Below, one piece after another: positions 8,007-17,392 of a stretch of 64,000 nt of DNA (positions within the stretch are counted from its first letter, which is position 1; every line of letters begins with the position of its first letter). The position numbers and the translations under genes were made by a program. Below the pieces are notes generated by a model. That model worked only from the letters and a program-made list of their open reading frames with translations. It made no database searches and was not told where the DNA came from. This DNA comes from Paeniglutamicibacter terrestris. Lineage in GTDB: Bacteria > Actinomycetota > Actinomycetes > Actinomycetales > Micrococcaceae. The stretch spans positions 806,001-870,000 of the forward strand of contig NZ_JAAWVT010000001.1 of NCBI RefSeq assembly GCF_012271785.1. The letters run 5' to 3'.

Positions 8007-8975
8007 ATGGACTTCAACCAGCTATCGATATTTATGGCCGTCGCAGAGGAATTACACTTTGGGCGTGCCGCGGAAAGATTGCACATGGCCCAGCCTCCAG
8101 TGAGCAGGGCTGTGGCACAGCTTGAAAAATCGCTTGGCGCCAAACTCTTTGAACGCAGCACCCGCAGGGTGGAATTGACGGCTGCTGGAGTGAGCCTCTT
8201 GGCCTCCACACGCAAGATTCTCGAGGCGATCGAGGAAGCAAGAAGCCATGTGAAGTCTGCGGTGGACGGAGCAAGCGGACACATCGATATCGTTTTTGCT
8301 GGCGCTTCCACGCACCGCCTAGTCGGAAAGCTTTCGCGTGGACTCAGGCAGTCCTATCCCGGAATCAGCACAACTTTCCACAGCCAGGGCTTTGCTCAGG
8401 ACGCCCTGAACCGCTTGCTCAAACGAGAGGTCGACATCGGCCTTGGCCGCTGGGACTTCCTGCCACCGGACGTCGAATCGTGTCTGGTCTGCACGGAATC
8501 CCTCGTCCTTGCGGTACCTCGGGGCCACCCACTGGCCGAGGCCACGGCCATCAACTTCAAGGCTCTGGCTACGGAGCAGTTCGTCGAATTAACGGATACC
8601 AAGTCTGTCCTTCACGATCGGCTCATCCGGTTGGCACACGCGGCAAATTTTGAACCGAACATCGTGCAACGGGCACCCGATACTTGGACCGCTCTGGCCT
8701 TAGTTGCCGCCGAAATCGGAGTCCTACTCACGCTCGACTCGGTGCAGGAGAATGTGCAGGATGAACATCTGCGGTTCGTGCCCATTACGGACGTTACCAC
8801 CCCCATTGAGCTGCGGATGGCATGGCTGTCCGGCAATAAAAATCCCGCCCTGCCGCGGGTAGTCAACGAGGCCAAGTCCATCTGGGATCACCCTACGGAG
8901 GTTGAACCCAGAACTGCGGATGGAGGCAATACCTACTCTGTTCCTGTTAATTCCCCCGAAACGTTCACGCCATAG
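8007..8975 (+). CDS. LysR-family regulator of the CoA operon
   Basis: 322 residues. The N-terminus is a textbook LysR winged helix: FMAVAEELHFGRAAERLHMA, then QPPVSRAVAQLEKSLGAKLF and RRVELTAAG. The rest is a periplasmic-binding-protein-like effector domain. GAAGG stands seven bases before the ATG. It is divergent from the CoA-transferase operon with 123 bases between starts, the usual place for its regulator. The inducer is probably the free acid or a CoA ester of the pathway (inference). Confidence 0.92.
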   Translation: MDFNQLSIFMAVAEELHFGRAAERLHMAQPPVSRAVAQLEKSLGAKLFERSTRRVELTAAGVSLLASTRKILEAIEEARSHVKSAVDGASGHIDIVFAGASTHRLVGKLSRGLRQSYPGISTTFHSQGFAQDALNRLLKREVDIGLGRWDFLPPDVESCLVCTESLVLAVPRGHPLAEATAINFKALATEQFVELTDTKSVLHDRLIRLAHAANFEPNIVQRAPDTWTALALVAAEIGVLLTLDSVQENVQDEHLRFVPITDVTTPIELRMAWLSGNKNPALPRVVNEAKSIWDHPTEVEPRTADGGNTYSVPVNSPETFTP

Positions 8976-9106
8976 CCTAGAGCGTTACCAACCGCGGTGA
9001 ATTTGACGAATATGGGCAAGAATTTAGTCTCGGTTTCCCTATCGGGGTTGAACCTAAACCTGAGGCTGAGGATCTGGGCGTTCCCGGGATTCGGGGCCAT
9101 GACAAA

Positions 9107-9139
9107 TGCCCCGTTGACTGACGTTCGGTCAACGGGGCA
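9107..9139 (-). terminator. Intrinsic terminator after the butanediol/acetoin genes
   Basis: A perfect 12-base stem (TGCCCCGTTGAC at 9107-9118 with its complement at 9128-9139) has a nine-base loop. Read leftward it is followed by a short T-rich run (TTTGTC). It lies 25 bases after the stop of the acetoin reductase gene and also separates it from the converging LysR gene. Confidence 0.8.
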
Positions 9140-9163
9140 CTGGCCAGCGGGCAAAGCTGAAGA

Positions 9164-10033
<870 letters not shown>

Positions 10034-11077
10034 TCAGGCGTGGACGTTAACAACGACCTTGATCGCGCTTCCTTTGTCTCGCACGGCCGTTTCGAAGGCC
10101 TCGGCAACGTCCTCTTGGGCAAAGTGGTGGGTGATGATCGGCGTAGGATCATATTTTTCCTCAGCGAGGAACGCAACGACTTCGGCATTATCCTCGACCG
10201 AATACGCCAGCGATCCGAGCACCTTGAGTTCCGAGAGCACAAATGCAGAGTGTGGGATTTCAATCGAACTGTGGCCAATGGCCACAACAACCATGGCGGA
10301 GCCTGGTTTGCCGCCACGGACGTAGTCTGGAATGGAGTTGGGTGCCCCGGAGGAATCGAAGTATGCGTCTATGTCGGGCTTCTTGTTGCCCTGCATATCT
10401 TCCACGGCACCAAATTGGTCTATGGCGAACTGAATCGGGTCGGTCTGAAGTCCATTAACGGGGATGCCGCCGAGCTGTTCCACGACCTTGAGCCGGTTTT
10501 CCTCAATGTCCGAAACGATTACCTGGTCAACGCCATGTGCCCGTAGGTTGCACAGCACGCTAAGTCCCACAGCTCCCGCACCGAAGACCAATGCCTTCTG
10601 GCCTGGCTTTACATTCGCGGTGTTCACCGCGTGGTTTCCAACACTCAGAGGTTCGATCAGGGCCGCTTGGTCCCAGGTGACGTTCTCCGGGAGCGGGAAA
10701 AGGTTGAAACCAATTTCTGCTTCCTGCACCGCTATGAATTGCGAAAGGCCCCCAGCAGAGTCAGTAATTTCTAGGAAGGAACGTCCCTCGCCCGAACGGG
10801 CGGAGTTCGACGGATTGATCCACACGCGCAGACCTGGAACGATCCGCGGGTCTGAGACGCCGGGGCCGACCTCGATGATCTCAGAGGCAAACTCATGACC
10901 AATCTGGTTCCCCACCAAGATCCCAACATCGTCACCACCGTGCAGGTACGCACCCAAGTCGGTGCCACAGAGCCCGGCACGCATATTCTTCACGAGGACA
11001 TCCTTGGGACCAATTTCTGGCACGGGCAGGTCCTGCACATCAATCTTTCCTACTCCGTTGTAAATGACTGCGCGCAT
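10034..11077 (-). CDS. Zinc alcohol dehydrogenase, (R,R)-butanediol dehydrogenase-like
   Basis: 347 residues from ATG 11077 (AAAGGA upstream). It is a medium-chain dehydrogenase with catalytic zinc ligands C37 (GLCGTD), H61-E62 (GHEFASE) and E142 (LIEPLSVG), and a GAGAVG nucleotide site. The four-Cys structural-zinc lobe usual in butanediol and sorbitol dehydrogenases is absent: that stretch reads NPSNSARSGEGRS. The E of LIEPLS and HAVNTA resemble the butanediol dehydrogenase branch, and the partner gene encodes an acetoin reductase, so a vicinal diol is the likely substrate. A threonine-dehydrogenase-like role is less likely. A 412-base upstream region probably holds the promoter. Confidence 0.82.
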   Translation of the reverse strand: MRAVIYNGVGKIDVQDLPVPEIGPKDVLVKNMRAGLCGTDLGAYLHGGDDVGILVGNQIGHEFASEIIEVGPGVSDPRIVPGLRVWINPSNSARSGEGRSFLEITDSAGGLSQFIAVQEAEIGFNLFPLPENVTWDQAALIEPLSVGNHAVNTANVKPGQKALVFGAGAVGLSVLCNLRAHGVDQVIVSDIEENRLKVVEQLGGIPVNGLQTDPIQFAIDQFGAVEDMQGNKKPDIDAYFDSSGAPNSIPDYVRGGKPGSAMVVVAIGHSSIEIPHSAFVLSELKVLGSLAYSVEDNAEVVAFLAEEKYDPTPIITHHFAQEDVAEAFETAVRDKGSAIKVVVNVHA

Positions 11078-11489
11078 GGAATTCCTTTCACTAGGTGTTG
11101 TGGCCAGCAGCTTCGTTGCATCGAATGCCGATACTGCTGCGGCCAATGGGTGGTCACGGCCACTGGTCGCGAAGCGACTCTCAAGACAGCTGATGCAGGG
11201 GCGCACGATCGCCCATATTTCACATTGCGTAACCGGTAGACCTCAGCGTTGCACCCGCAATCGAGTCACGTCCAATACTGGTTTTGACCCGATTGATGCA
11301 CCCTGCGCAATAGTGGGAGGAAAAACCCGTGTGGTGGCCAACTGGCCACGGCCCCATTATGGCCATCGCGTGAATCGAGAACGCGCAACCGGACTCGGAA
11401 GAGTAAACAGCGAAACTCCTGCACTGCCCCGTATCGTGAAGAGTACGCCGAGTCGCTGAACCTGGCACAAGTCCGGGGGCAGTCTGGTA
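11078..11489. promoter_or_regulatory. Long leader upstream of the diol dehydrogenase genes, with a 16-base dyad
   Basis: This 412-base gap holds no convincing gene. At 11334-11349 is GTGGCCA-AC-TGGCCAC, a perfect 7-base inverted repeat, and related GGCCA/TGGCC half-sites recur around 11140-11170. The adjacent GAF/Fis regulator may bind here, because its own family reads such dyads; this is inference. Confidence 0.4.
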
Positions 11490-12419
11490 TCAGAGTCCGT
11501 AGCGGCGAATCCGCTCGTACAAGGTACCCCGCGAGAGCTGCAGCTTCTGAGCGACCTCCGACTTGTTGCCACTACATTCGCGCAGCATCTCTGCGATGAC
11601 TTCACGTTCAGCCATCTGAAGTGGGCTGTTCGATGCCGTCGGGTCGCACGCGCGCTCAGCGCGGCGACCAAGCTGTACAAAAGCCCCCGGATCAAAACGA
11701 TTCATGACCAAGGAACATCCTCTGGCCGGATCCGCTGGGTCAATCGGCAGGATCTGGGCATGTTCCCCGGTGGGCAGCACCAGTTCAGCCGCGCCAATTC
11801 CTGCTGCCTCCACGAGCGCCCAGATCTTCGTGCGGTCAATGGTGCCTTGGCCAGCACCGTCATCAACGATCATGGTGTACCGATCAAGAGTGAGCACCAC
11901 CGCACGAGTCCCGGATTTGACTCGTAAATGCTTTTCAAGCAAACGGCCGTGGCGAGCTTGGGAAGCGCGCATCAAGGTGGATTGAATTGCCTCGGTGACG
12001 TGCTTCAAGGTCAGTTTCAGGTAGGGGTTGGCCTCGGTATCCAGACACGTGACATTGACCGCTCCGAGCATTTGCCTGTTCAGCGGATGCAGCAACGGGA
12101 TCGCGGCGCAGGTCAGCGATTGCCAGCGTTCATCGTCGTGGTCTGCTCCGCGGATAATGGCAAGCGCCTTGCGTTCCAGTGCCATTCCGATTCCATTAGC
12201 ACCCGCTGATTTCAGCGCCAACTGAGTGCCGGTGGAGACATCGGCGCGCTCGAGCTGCCGCCGCAGCCGTGCTGTGGAGGACCATTGGTATACGACACGC
12301 CCGTCGACGTCACTCACTGCCAACCACGTGGTGGTGTCCTCGAGCGCCTGGCGGGCCGAGGCTAGCGATTTTGTGGCAATGCGCGCCAAGGGCGCCCGTT
12401 CCGGGGCCGTCACTGACAT
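11490..12419 (-). CDS. GAF-Fis regulator, AcoR-like but lacking the AAA+ domain
   Basis: 309 residues from ATG 12419 (AGAGGA upstream). Residues about 20-170 fit a GAF sensor like that of AcoR, with GTQLALKSAGANGIGMALE and HPLNRQMLGAVNVT. The C-terminus is a Fis-type helix-turn-helix (CSGNKSEVAQKLQLSRGTLY, then ERIRRYGL). There is no Walker A, no GAFTGA loop and no sensor-II motif, so it cannot remodel sigma-54 and must act with a housekeeping-type sigma factor. Its position between the diol genes and the SDR/Baeyer-Villiger genes points to control of one or both sets, with a diol or ketone as effector (inference). Confidence 0.82.
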   Translation of the reverse strand: MSVTAPERAPLARIATKSLASARQALEDTTTWLAVSDVDGRVVYQWSSTARLRRQLERADVSTGTQLALKSAGANGIGMALERKALAIIRGADHDDERWQSLTCAAIPLLHPLNRQMLGAVNVTCLDTEANPYLKLTLKHVTEAIQSTLMRASQARHGRLLEKHLRVKSGTRAVVLTLDRYTMIVDDGAGQGTIDRTKIWALVEAAGIGAAELVLPTGEHAQILPIDPADPARGCSLVMNRFDPGAFVQLGRRAERACDPTASNSPLQMAEREVIAEMLRECSGNKSEVAQKLQLSRGTLYERIRRYGL

Positions 12420-12518
12420 GGTGATCCTCTGGGTCTGAGCGAAGTTTTTCCTCACGATTCCATTCCTGCGGACCGGATAAAGCCGAGGGGGTGGCCGCGT
12501 GGGCGGAGGGAAAGAAGC

Positions 12519-12535
12519 TGTTCAGATTTTGAACA
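12519..12535. promoter_or_regulatory. Inverted repeat TGTTCA-N5-TGAACA upstream of the SDR gene
   Basis: A perfect 6-base inverted repeat with a five-base spacer lies 126 bases before the SDR start and 100 bases upstream of the divergent GAF/Fis gene. Form and location suit an operator for an AcoR-type regulator. Only the dyad is seen. Confidence 0.45.
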
Positions 12536-12660
12536 CATCCTGTCACCAGTGTGCCTGTCGTCACAGTATTGATAAAACCCGAACCGCCATGGTGCGTCGC
12601 AATGCTGTTCCACGGCCAGGGGAATTACCCATCACCGAGACCAAGGAGTCACCACAGATC

Positions 12661-13449
12661 ATGACTGGACGCATCGAAAACAAAAGGATCCTCGTTACCG
12701 GAGCGGGCAGCGGGATGGGACGAGCCATCGCGTTGAGTTTGGCTTCCGAGGGTGCCCGCCTGACTCTGTTCGATCTCAACGAGGTGGCCGCCAAAACCGT
12801 GGCCGAGGAGATCGCGGGCAACGGAGGCCAAGCCATCGTTGTCGCCGGAAATGTCACCGAGCGCTCGGACGTGGCTGCTGCGGTCCAGGCCAGCGTTGAT
12901 GAGTACGGCGGCATCGATGTCCTCTTCGCCATCGCTGGCATCATCAAACCCATGCATTTCCTCGACGTCACGGAGGAAAACTGGCGGACGACCCTCGACA
13001 TCAATGGTCTTGGGTCCCTCATTTGCCAGCAGGAGGTGGCCAAGGCAATGATCGCCCAGGGCACCGGCGGCAAGCTCGTTTTAACCTCCTCCATCGCGGG
13101 ACGGCAGGGCTACCCGAATTTTGTTCCCTACAGCGCCAGCAAATTCGCTGTCACCGCGTTGGTCCAGGCCGCCGCCCGCGGCTTGGCCGAGCACGGCATC
13201 ACCTGCAACGCCTTCGCACCGGGTGTCGTGGATACTCCCTTGTGGAAAAAACTCGATCTCGATCTGATGGAACTAGGCGACAGCAAGGCACCGGGCGAGG
13301 CGTTCTCCGAGTTCTCTAGTGGAATCCTCCTCGGCCGCCCCGGCACAGCGGACGACGTCACCGGCACCGCCCTGTATCTCGCCTCCGCGGACTCCGACTA
13401 CATGACCGGCCAGATCATCATGATCGACGGCGGAATGGTCCTGGTCTAG
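12661..13449 (+). CDS. Short-chain dehydrogenase/reductase (probable secondary alcohol or diol oxidation)
   Basis: 262 residues from ATG 12661 with AAGGAG upstream (spacing slightly long, 12). NAD site GAGSGMG; catalytic S in TSSIAG and YSASK; C-terminus DYMTGQIIMIDGGM. Family members oxidise secondary alcohols to ketones or the reverse. It precedes a divergent regulator and, beyond it, a Baeyer-Villiger monooxygenase and an aldehyde dehydrogenase; alcohol to ketone to ester is a coherent route, but the substrate is not known. Confidence 0.85.
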   Translation: MTGRIENKRILVTGAGSGMGRAIALSLASEGARLTLFDLNEVAAKTVAEEIAGNGGQAIVVAGNVTERSDVAAAVQASVDEYGGIDVLFAIAGIIKPMHFLDVTEENWRTTLDINGLGSLICQQEVAKAMIAQGTGGKLVLTSSIAGRQGYPNFVPYSASKFAVTALVQAAARGLAEHGITCNAFAPGVVDTPLWKKLDLDLMELGDSKAPGEAFSEFSSGILLGRPGTADDVTGTALYLASADSDYMTGQIIMIDGGMVLV

Positions 13450-13584
13450 AGCCCAGCTGCTTCTTGTCGGCGATGCTCGTTGGCAGCCGCAAAAGCTGAC
13501 AACACCAAGTAGAAGGTCATGCTTCTCCCGCGAATCGCGCGCATATTTCATGGATAAAGGCATCTCGAATATCGAGCCGCCAGT

Positions 13585-13616
13585 CGCCCCGACGCCTAAG
13601 CACAGGTGCCGGGGCG
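13585..13616. terminator. GC-rich hairpin between converging genes
   Basis: CGCCCCGACGCC at 13585-13596 pairs with GGTGCCGGGGCG at 13605-13616, allowing two G-U pairs, with an eight-base loop. It lies between the converging SDR and AcoR-like genes and may terminate either. No T-run follows, so the call is moderate. Confidence 0.5.
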
Positions 13617-13731
13617 GCTGGCTGCTGCCGGCGATCTGGCCCGGCGAATGCGGGCAAGACAGTCAGCGAACAGTCAGTGCCGCTCGGTGCTCGGGGTCGC
13701 CGAGGTCGCCGAGGTCCCGCAGAGTCTTAGC

Positions 13732-15483
13732 TCAGATCGATTTTTCGTCTGTTTCCAGATGCAGCTGACGGATCCGTCGATACAAAGTGGTGCGTCCGAT
13801 GCCCAGGATTTCCGCGGCCTCGGACTTGTTGCCTCCCGTGGCCGCCAACGCTTTGACGATCGCGTCGCGTTCCGCGGATTCGATCATTCCCAATTTTTTG
13901 CGTGGCGCAGCCATCTGGATGTGGCTGGGCAGGTGGCGCCGCTCGATGACCGAGCCGTGGATTTGCTGGACGGCGCTGGTGACAACCTGTTTCAGCTCAA
14001 CGATGTTGCCCGGCCAGTTCCACCGGGTCATTGCGTGGAGTGCGGCTGGAGAGATCGTATGCCTGGCCTCGGCATCGACGGTTTCCAAGATGTCTTTGAC
14101 CAGACCAGGGATTGTTTCCGGGGCGGCGTCGAGGGCAAACGTGCGCTCAAGAGGTTTCAGATCCCTCACAACGGAGCGCAAGGCCGGGACTGCTGCATCC
14201 ATTGACACCGTGATCCACAAGGTACTCGAGCGCATTCCGACGGCCCAGGTCTGTTGATGCTTTTTCAACACATCCGAGAATTTCAGGGCCCCATCCGGCC
14301 CTAGCTCCTCGCAACGGCGGATCAGAACATCCCGGCCGTTGCCCAGCGAGCTGTTGATCTTGTCCCACGGCAGATCCTCGCCTGCAGCAGCCACGAAATC
14401 ATCACGGAGAACGACGGGCAGCCCCCGCCGCAACCGTTGGATCCTCATGGAGCGTCCTGAACCTCGAGGGCCTTCGACGAGGCCCACCGCGCCGATGGTC
14501 CGGCGGGCTGGGGGAAGCCCGGCAGCAGCGTTGAAGGATGTCGTGCCGCTGCCCGGCGTTACGGAAAGGATCTGCGCTGAGCTCGCCATATCGGTAAAAT
14601 GCACGATGTAGTGTTCGTGCGCGGCGTCGGTGACGCGGCGGGCGGTTACTTCTAGAGCGGCGGCTTCTATCTCGTAACTAAAATGCGGCCGCCGCGACCA
14701 ATCGTGCGATCGAAACAGCTCCCAGAGCATGACATGGGTTGCCACTGTCACATAGGGAATGCCAGGGGTGTTGGCAAGAACCGTTTCCTGATCCATGACT
14801 ACCGTGGGTCGCGCTGCGCTGCTGTAGCGCATGAACGAGAGCGCCAAGGCAAGATCTTGAGGGCGCGAGGAAGAACGCAATCGACTCTCGATCTGCCGTC
14901 CGACCTCCTTGACCATCGAGAGCATCATAGGATTGGCCGCTTCACGCGAGCTGCCGAGGGCAATCGAGCCAACTACTAAACCGTTGGGGGCGAACAGTGG
15001 TGCCGCAGCGCAAGCGTTGACCATCAGTGCGTCGCTGAAGTGTTCGCTTCCTTTGATAAATAGCGGGACGGCTTCAACGAGCGACGTTCCCAACGCATTG
15101 GTCCCAATTGAATCCTCGGAGTAGTCAAACCCTTCGGCCGCGTGGACCCGGTCGAGGCGATGCAACTCGCCCGGGTCGCTGGAACGTCGTGCCACGATTT
15201 GGCCACCGCGATCACTGAGGAAAAGCGTAGTCCCGGTATCAGCCAGCTGGTTTTGCCAATGCTCAAGTACCGGAACGGCTGCACGTCGCAACACCGATTC
15301 AAGGTCGATTTCTTCACGAAATTTCGGTGGCTTGGAGCTTTCAACGGCGTTGCCCACCGACCTACGCCAGCTTCGTTCAACCAATTCCGGCACACCGTGG
15401 ACACCACGTAGAGCACTTTGCAGCCCTTCGTGGATCAGGCGGTCGCGCGCCTCACGAATTGGATCGTTCACTCCCACCCCCAT
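13732..15483 (-). CDS. AcoR-like activator with degenerate AAA+ domain
   Basis: 583 residues. About 60-205 is a GAF sensor with EDSIGTNALGTSLVEAVPLF, typical of AcoR and related activators of acetoin, propane and ketone pathways. About 330-520 corresponds to the AAA+ module, but Walker A is reduced to GPRGSGRS (338-345, Lys to Arg), the GAFTGA loop is absent and the domain is shortened. The sensor-II segment WNWPGNIVELKQVV (488-501) survives. The end is a Fis helix-turn-helix (GGNKSEAAEILGIGRTTLYR). Such proteins in actinobacteria work without sigma-54. It is divergent from the Baeyer-Villiger gene and is its likely activator. Confidence 0.88.
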   Translation of the reverse strand: MGVGVNDPIREARDRLIHEGLQSALRGVHGVPELVERSWRRSVGNAVESSKPPKFREEIDLESVLRRAAVPVLEHWQNQLADTGTTLFLSDRGGQIVARRSSDPGELHRLDRVHAAEGFDYSEDSIGTNALGTSLVEAVPLFIKGSEHFSDALMVNACAAAPLFAPNGLVVGSIALGSSREAANPMMLSMVKEVGRQIESRLRSSSRPQDLALALSFMRYSSAARPTVVMDQETVLANTPGIPYVTVATHVMLWELFRSHDWSRRPHFSYEIEAAALEVTARRVTDAAHEHYIVHFTDMASSAQILSVTPGSGTTSFNAAAGLPPARRTIGAVGLVEGPRGSGRSMRIQRLRRGLPVVLRDDFVAAAGEDLPWDKINSSLGNGRDVLIRRCEELGPDGALKFSDVLKKHQQTWAVGMRSSTLWITVSMDAAVPALRSVVRDLKPLERTFALDAAPETIPGLVKDILETVDAEARHTISPAALHAMTRWNWPGNIVELKQVVTSAVQQIHGSVIERRHLPSHIQMAAPRKKLGMIESAERDAIVKALAATGGNKSEAAEILGIGRTTLYRRIRQLHLETDEKSI

Positions 15484-15494
15484 TGCCCCTGATT

Positions 15495-15603
15495 TTCCAC
15501 TGGAATCAAGATCTTACTAGTGGATCCAACGCATTCCAGATTATTGCGCCAGAGGCATCAATAGTCGTCCACTGAGAGGCCTAATTGTGTTCCAAAGTGG
15601 AAC
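15495..15603. promoter_or_regulatory. TTCCA/TGGAA dyads in the Baeyer-Villiger promoter region
   Basis: TTCCACTGGAA at 15495-15505 and GTTCCAAAGTGGAAC at 15589-15603 share the arms TTCCA and TGGAA; another TTCCA half-site lies at about 15535. They fill the 198-base gap between the divergent AcoR-like regulator and the monooxygenase. They are the best candidate binding sites for that regulator. Confidence 0.5.
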
Positions 15604-15681
15604 GCATGAACCGAGGGTGCTCGGCACACACTTGAATAACAAAGTGAACTGCATCACTCGAATAACTCGGAGGATTGACCC

Positions 15682-17313
15682 ATGGACAACGTCGTCTCAG
15701 CGGAAACGTACAAGCTCGATGCACTCGTAGTTGGTGCTGGTTTTGGTGGCATCTATTCGTTGCACAAGCTGCGCAACGAATTCGGCATGAACGCCGTGGC
15801 CATCGATCGAGCAGGCGGAGTCGGTGGTACCTGGTACTGGAACAAGTACCCGGGAGCACTGTCCGACTCCGAAGCCTTTGTCTACCAGTATTCCTTCGAC
15901 CGCGACCTGTACACGGATGCGCCGCTACGAAACAAGTACGTGCGCCAACCTGAGATCCTCTCTTACATCAATGGAGTCGTTGACCGTTTTGAACTGCGCG
16001 AGCACATTCGACTCGAAACCGGAATGACCGGAGCATCCTTTGACGAAAGAACCGGAACCTGGTCGGTCAGCACAGATCGTGGAATCACCTACGAAGTCCG
16101 GTATCTAATCACCGGCCTGGGTCTGCTCTCTGCCACCCACATGCCCCAGATCGATGGCATCGAATCATTCAAGGGAACCGTGGTGCACACCGGCGCTTGG
16201 CCCGAGGACTTGGACCTCACCGGCAAGCGAGTCGGTGTCATTGGCAATGGATCGACGGGCAACCAGGTCATTACCGCCACCGCCCCGATCGCGGGTCACC
16301 TGACGTCCTTCATGCGCACGCCGCAGTACAGCGTCCCGGCGGGGAACCGTTCCTTGTCCGCCGATGAGGAAAAGGCCTATAAGGAGAAATTCGACAGCAC
16401 CTGGGAACAGGTGCGCAACTCGTCGGTGGCTTTCGGCTTCACCGAAAGTGCGGTCCCGACCTTCAGTGTTTCGGCCGAGGAACGTGAGCGCGTCTTCGAG
16501 GAGGCTTGGACGGAAGGTGGCGGTTTCCGCTTCATGTTTGAGACGTTTTCTGACATGGCCACCGACGCGGACGCCAATGAAGAGGCAGCACGATTCATCC
16601 GCAAGAAGATCGCCGAGATCGTCAAGGATCCGGAGACCAGGAAGAACCTGACACCTACCGATCTCTATGCCCGCCGCCCACAGTGCGACTCCGGCTTCTA
16701 CGAAGCTTTCAACCGGCCCAACGTCAGCCTGGTGAACATCAAGGAGAACCCGATTAGCCGACTCACTGAGGATGGCATCGTCACCGCAGATGGCACCGTA
16801 CATGAATTGGATGTCTTGGTTTTCGCTACCGGCTTTGATGCGGTGGACGGTAATTACGTCCGCGTCGACATCGCCGGACGAGGCGGCGAAACCTTGAAGC
16901 AGCATTGGAAGGACGCCCCCACCAGCTACATGGGCATTGCCACTAGTGGTTTCCCCAACATGTTCATGATCCTGGGCCCAAATAGCCCCTTCACCAATCT
17001 AGTTCCGGCCATCGAGTCGCAGGTCGAGTGGATCGGCGAGGCCATTAAGATCATCGAGGGCAGCGACACCCAGTGGATTGATGTTAAGCCCGAGCAAGAA
17101 GCGAAGTGGACCGAGACCTGCACCGAGATTGCCAACGCAACGTTGTTCCCGAAGGCTGATTCGTGGATCTTCGGACACAACATTCCCGGCAAAAAACCCT
17201 CAGTCCTCTTCTACCTCGGCGGCCTGAAGAACTACCGCGCCGTGGTGAGCGAAGAACTGAAACTGGGCTTCCCCAACTTCACCACCGACTCCCAGCTGTC
17301 CGTGGGCGTCTAA
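15682..17313 (+). CDS. Type I Baeyer-Villiger monooxygenase
   Basis: 543 residues. GAGFGG (18-23) binds FAD, GNGSTG (188-193) binds NADPH, and the family fingerprint FxGxxxHxxxWP is exact at 163-174 (FKGTVVHTGAWP). The catalytic Arg is in ARRPQCDSG (331/332). The enzyme inserts one oxygen next to a ketone to give an ester or lactone, using NADPH and O2. YPGALSDSEAFVYQYSF is the usual pocket-lining segment. No esterase follows, which is unusual for ketone pathways; an aldehyde dehydrogenase follows instead. Substrate could be cyclic or linear ketone. AGG-rich site (CTCGGAGG) lies just upstream. Confidence 0.95.
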   Translation: MDNVVSAETYKLDALVVGAGFGGIYSLHKLRNEFGMNAVAIDRAGGVGGTWYWNKYPGALSDSEAFVYQYSFDRDLYTDAPLRNKYVRQPEILSYINGVVDRFELREHIRLETGMTGASFDERTGTWSVSTDRGITYEVRYLITGLGLLSATHMPQIDGIESFKGTVVHTGAWPEDLDLTGKRVGVIGNGSTGNQVITATAPIAGHLTSFMRTPQYSVPAGNRSLSADEEKAYKEKFDSTWEQVRNSSVAFGFTESAVPTFSVSAEERERVFEEAWTEGGGFRFMFETFSDMATDADANEEAARFIRKKIAEIVKDPETRKNLTPTDLYARRPQCDSGFYEAFNRPNVSLVNIKENPISRLTEDGIVTADGTVHELDVLVFATGFDAVDGNYVRVDIAGRGGETLKQHWKDAPTSYMGIATSGFPNMFMILGPNSPFTNLVPAIESQVEWIGEAIKIIEGSDTQWIDVKPEQEAKWTETCTEIANATLFPKADSWIFGHNIPGKKPSVLFYLGGLKNYRAVVSEELKLGFPNFTTDSQLSVGV

Positions 17314-17332
17314 CCCAAAGATCCGAACCCCG

Positions 17333-17360
17333 GGGAGACCGACAATACTGTCGGCCTCCC
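17333..17360. terminator. Hairpin between monooxygenase and aldehyde dehydrogenase
   Basis: GGGAGACCGACA (17333-17344) pairs with TGTCGGCCTCCC (17349-17360), one mismatch, four-base loop. It ends 20 bases before the aldehyde dehydrogenase ribosome site and lacks a T-run, so it could be a weak terminator, an attenuator or an RNA-stability element that sets unequal expression of the two genes. Confidence 0.5.
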
Positions 17361-17392
17361 TGCGGCCTTGCAACGACCCAGGAGAGATTCGA

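Noticed and set aside
17333-17360. Hairpin as a riboswitch
   Set aside because: A single short stem with a four-base loop has no aptamer-like complexity.
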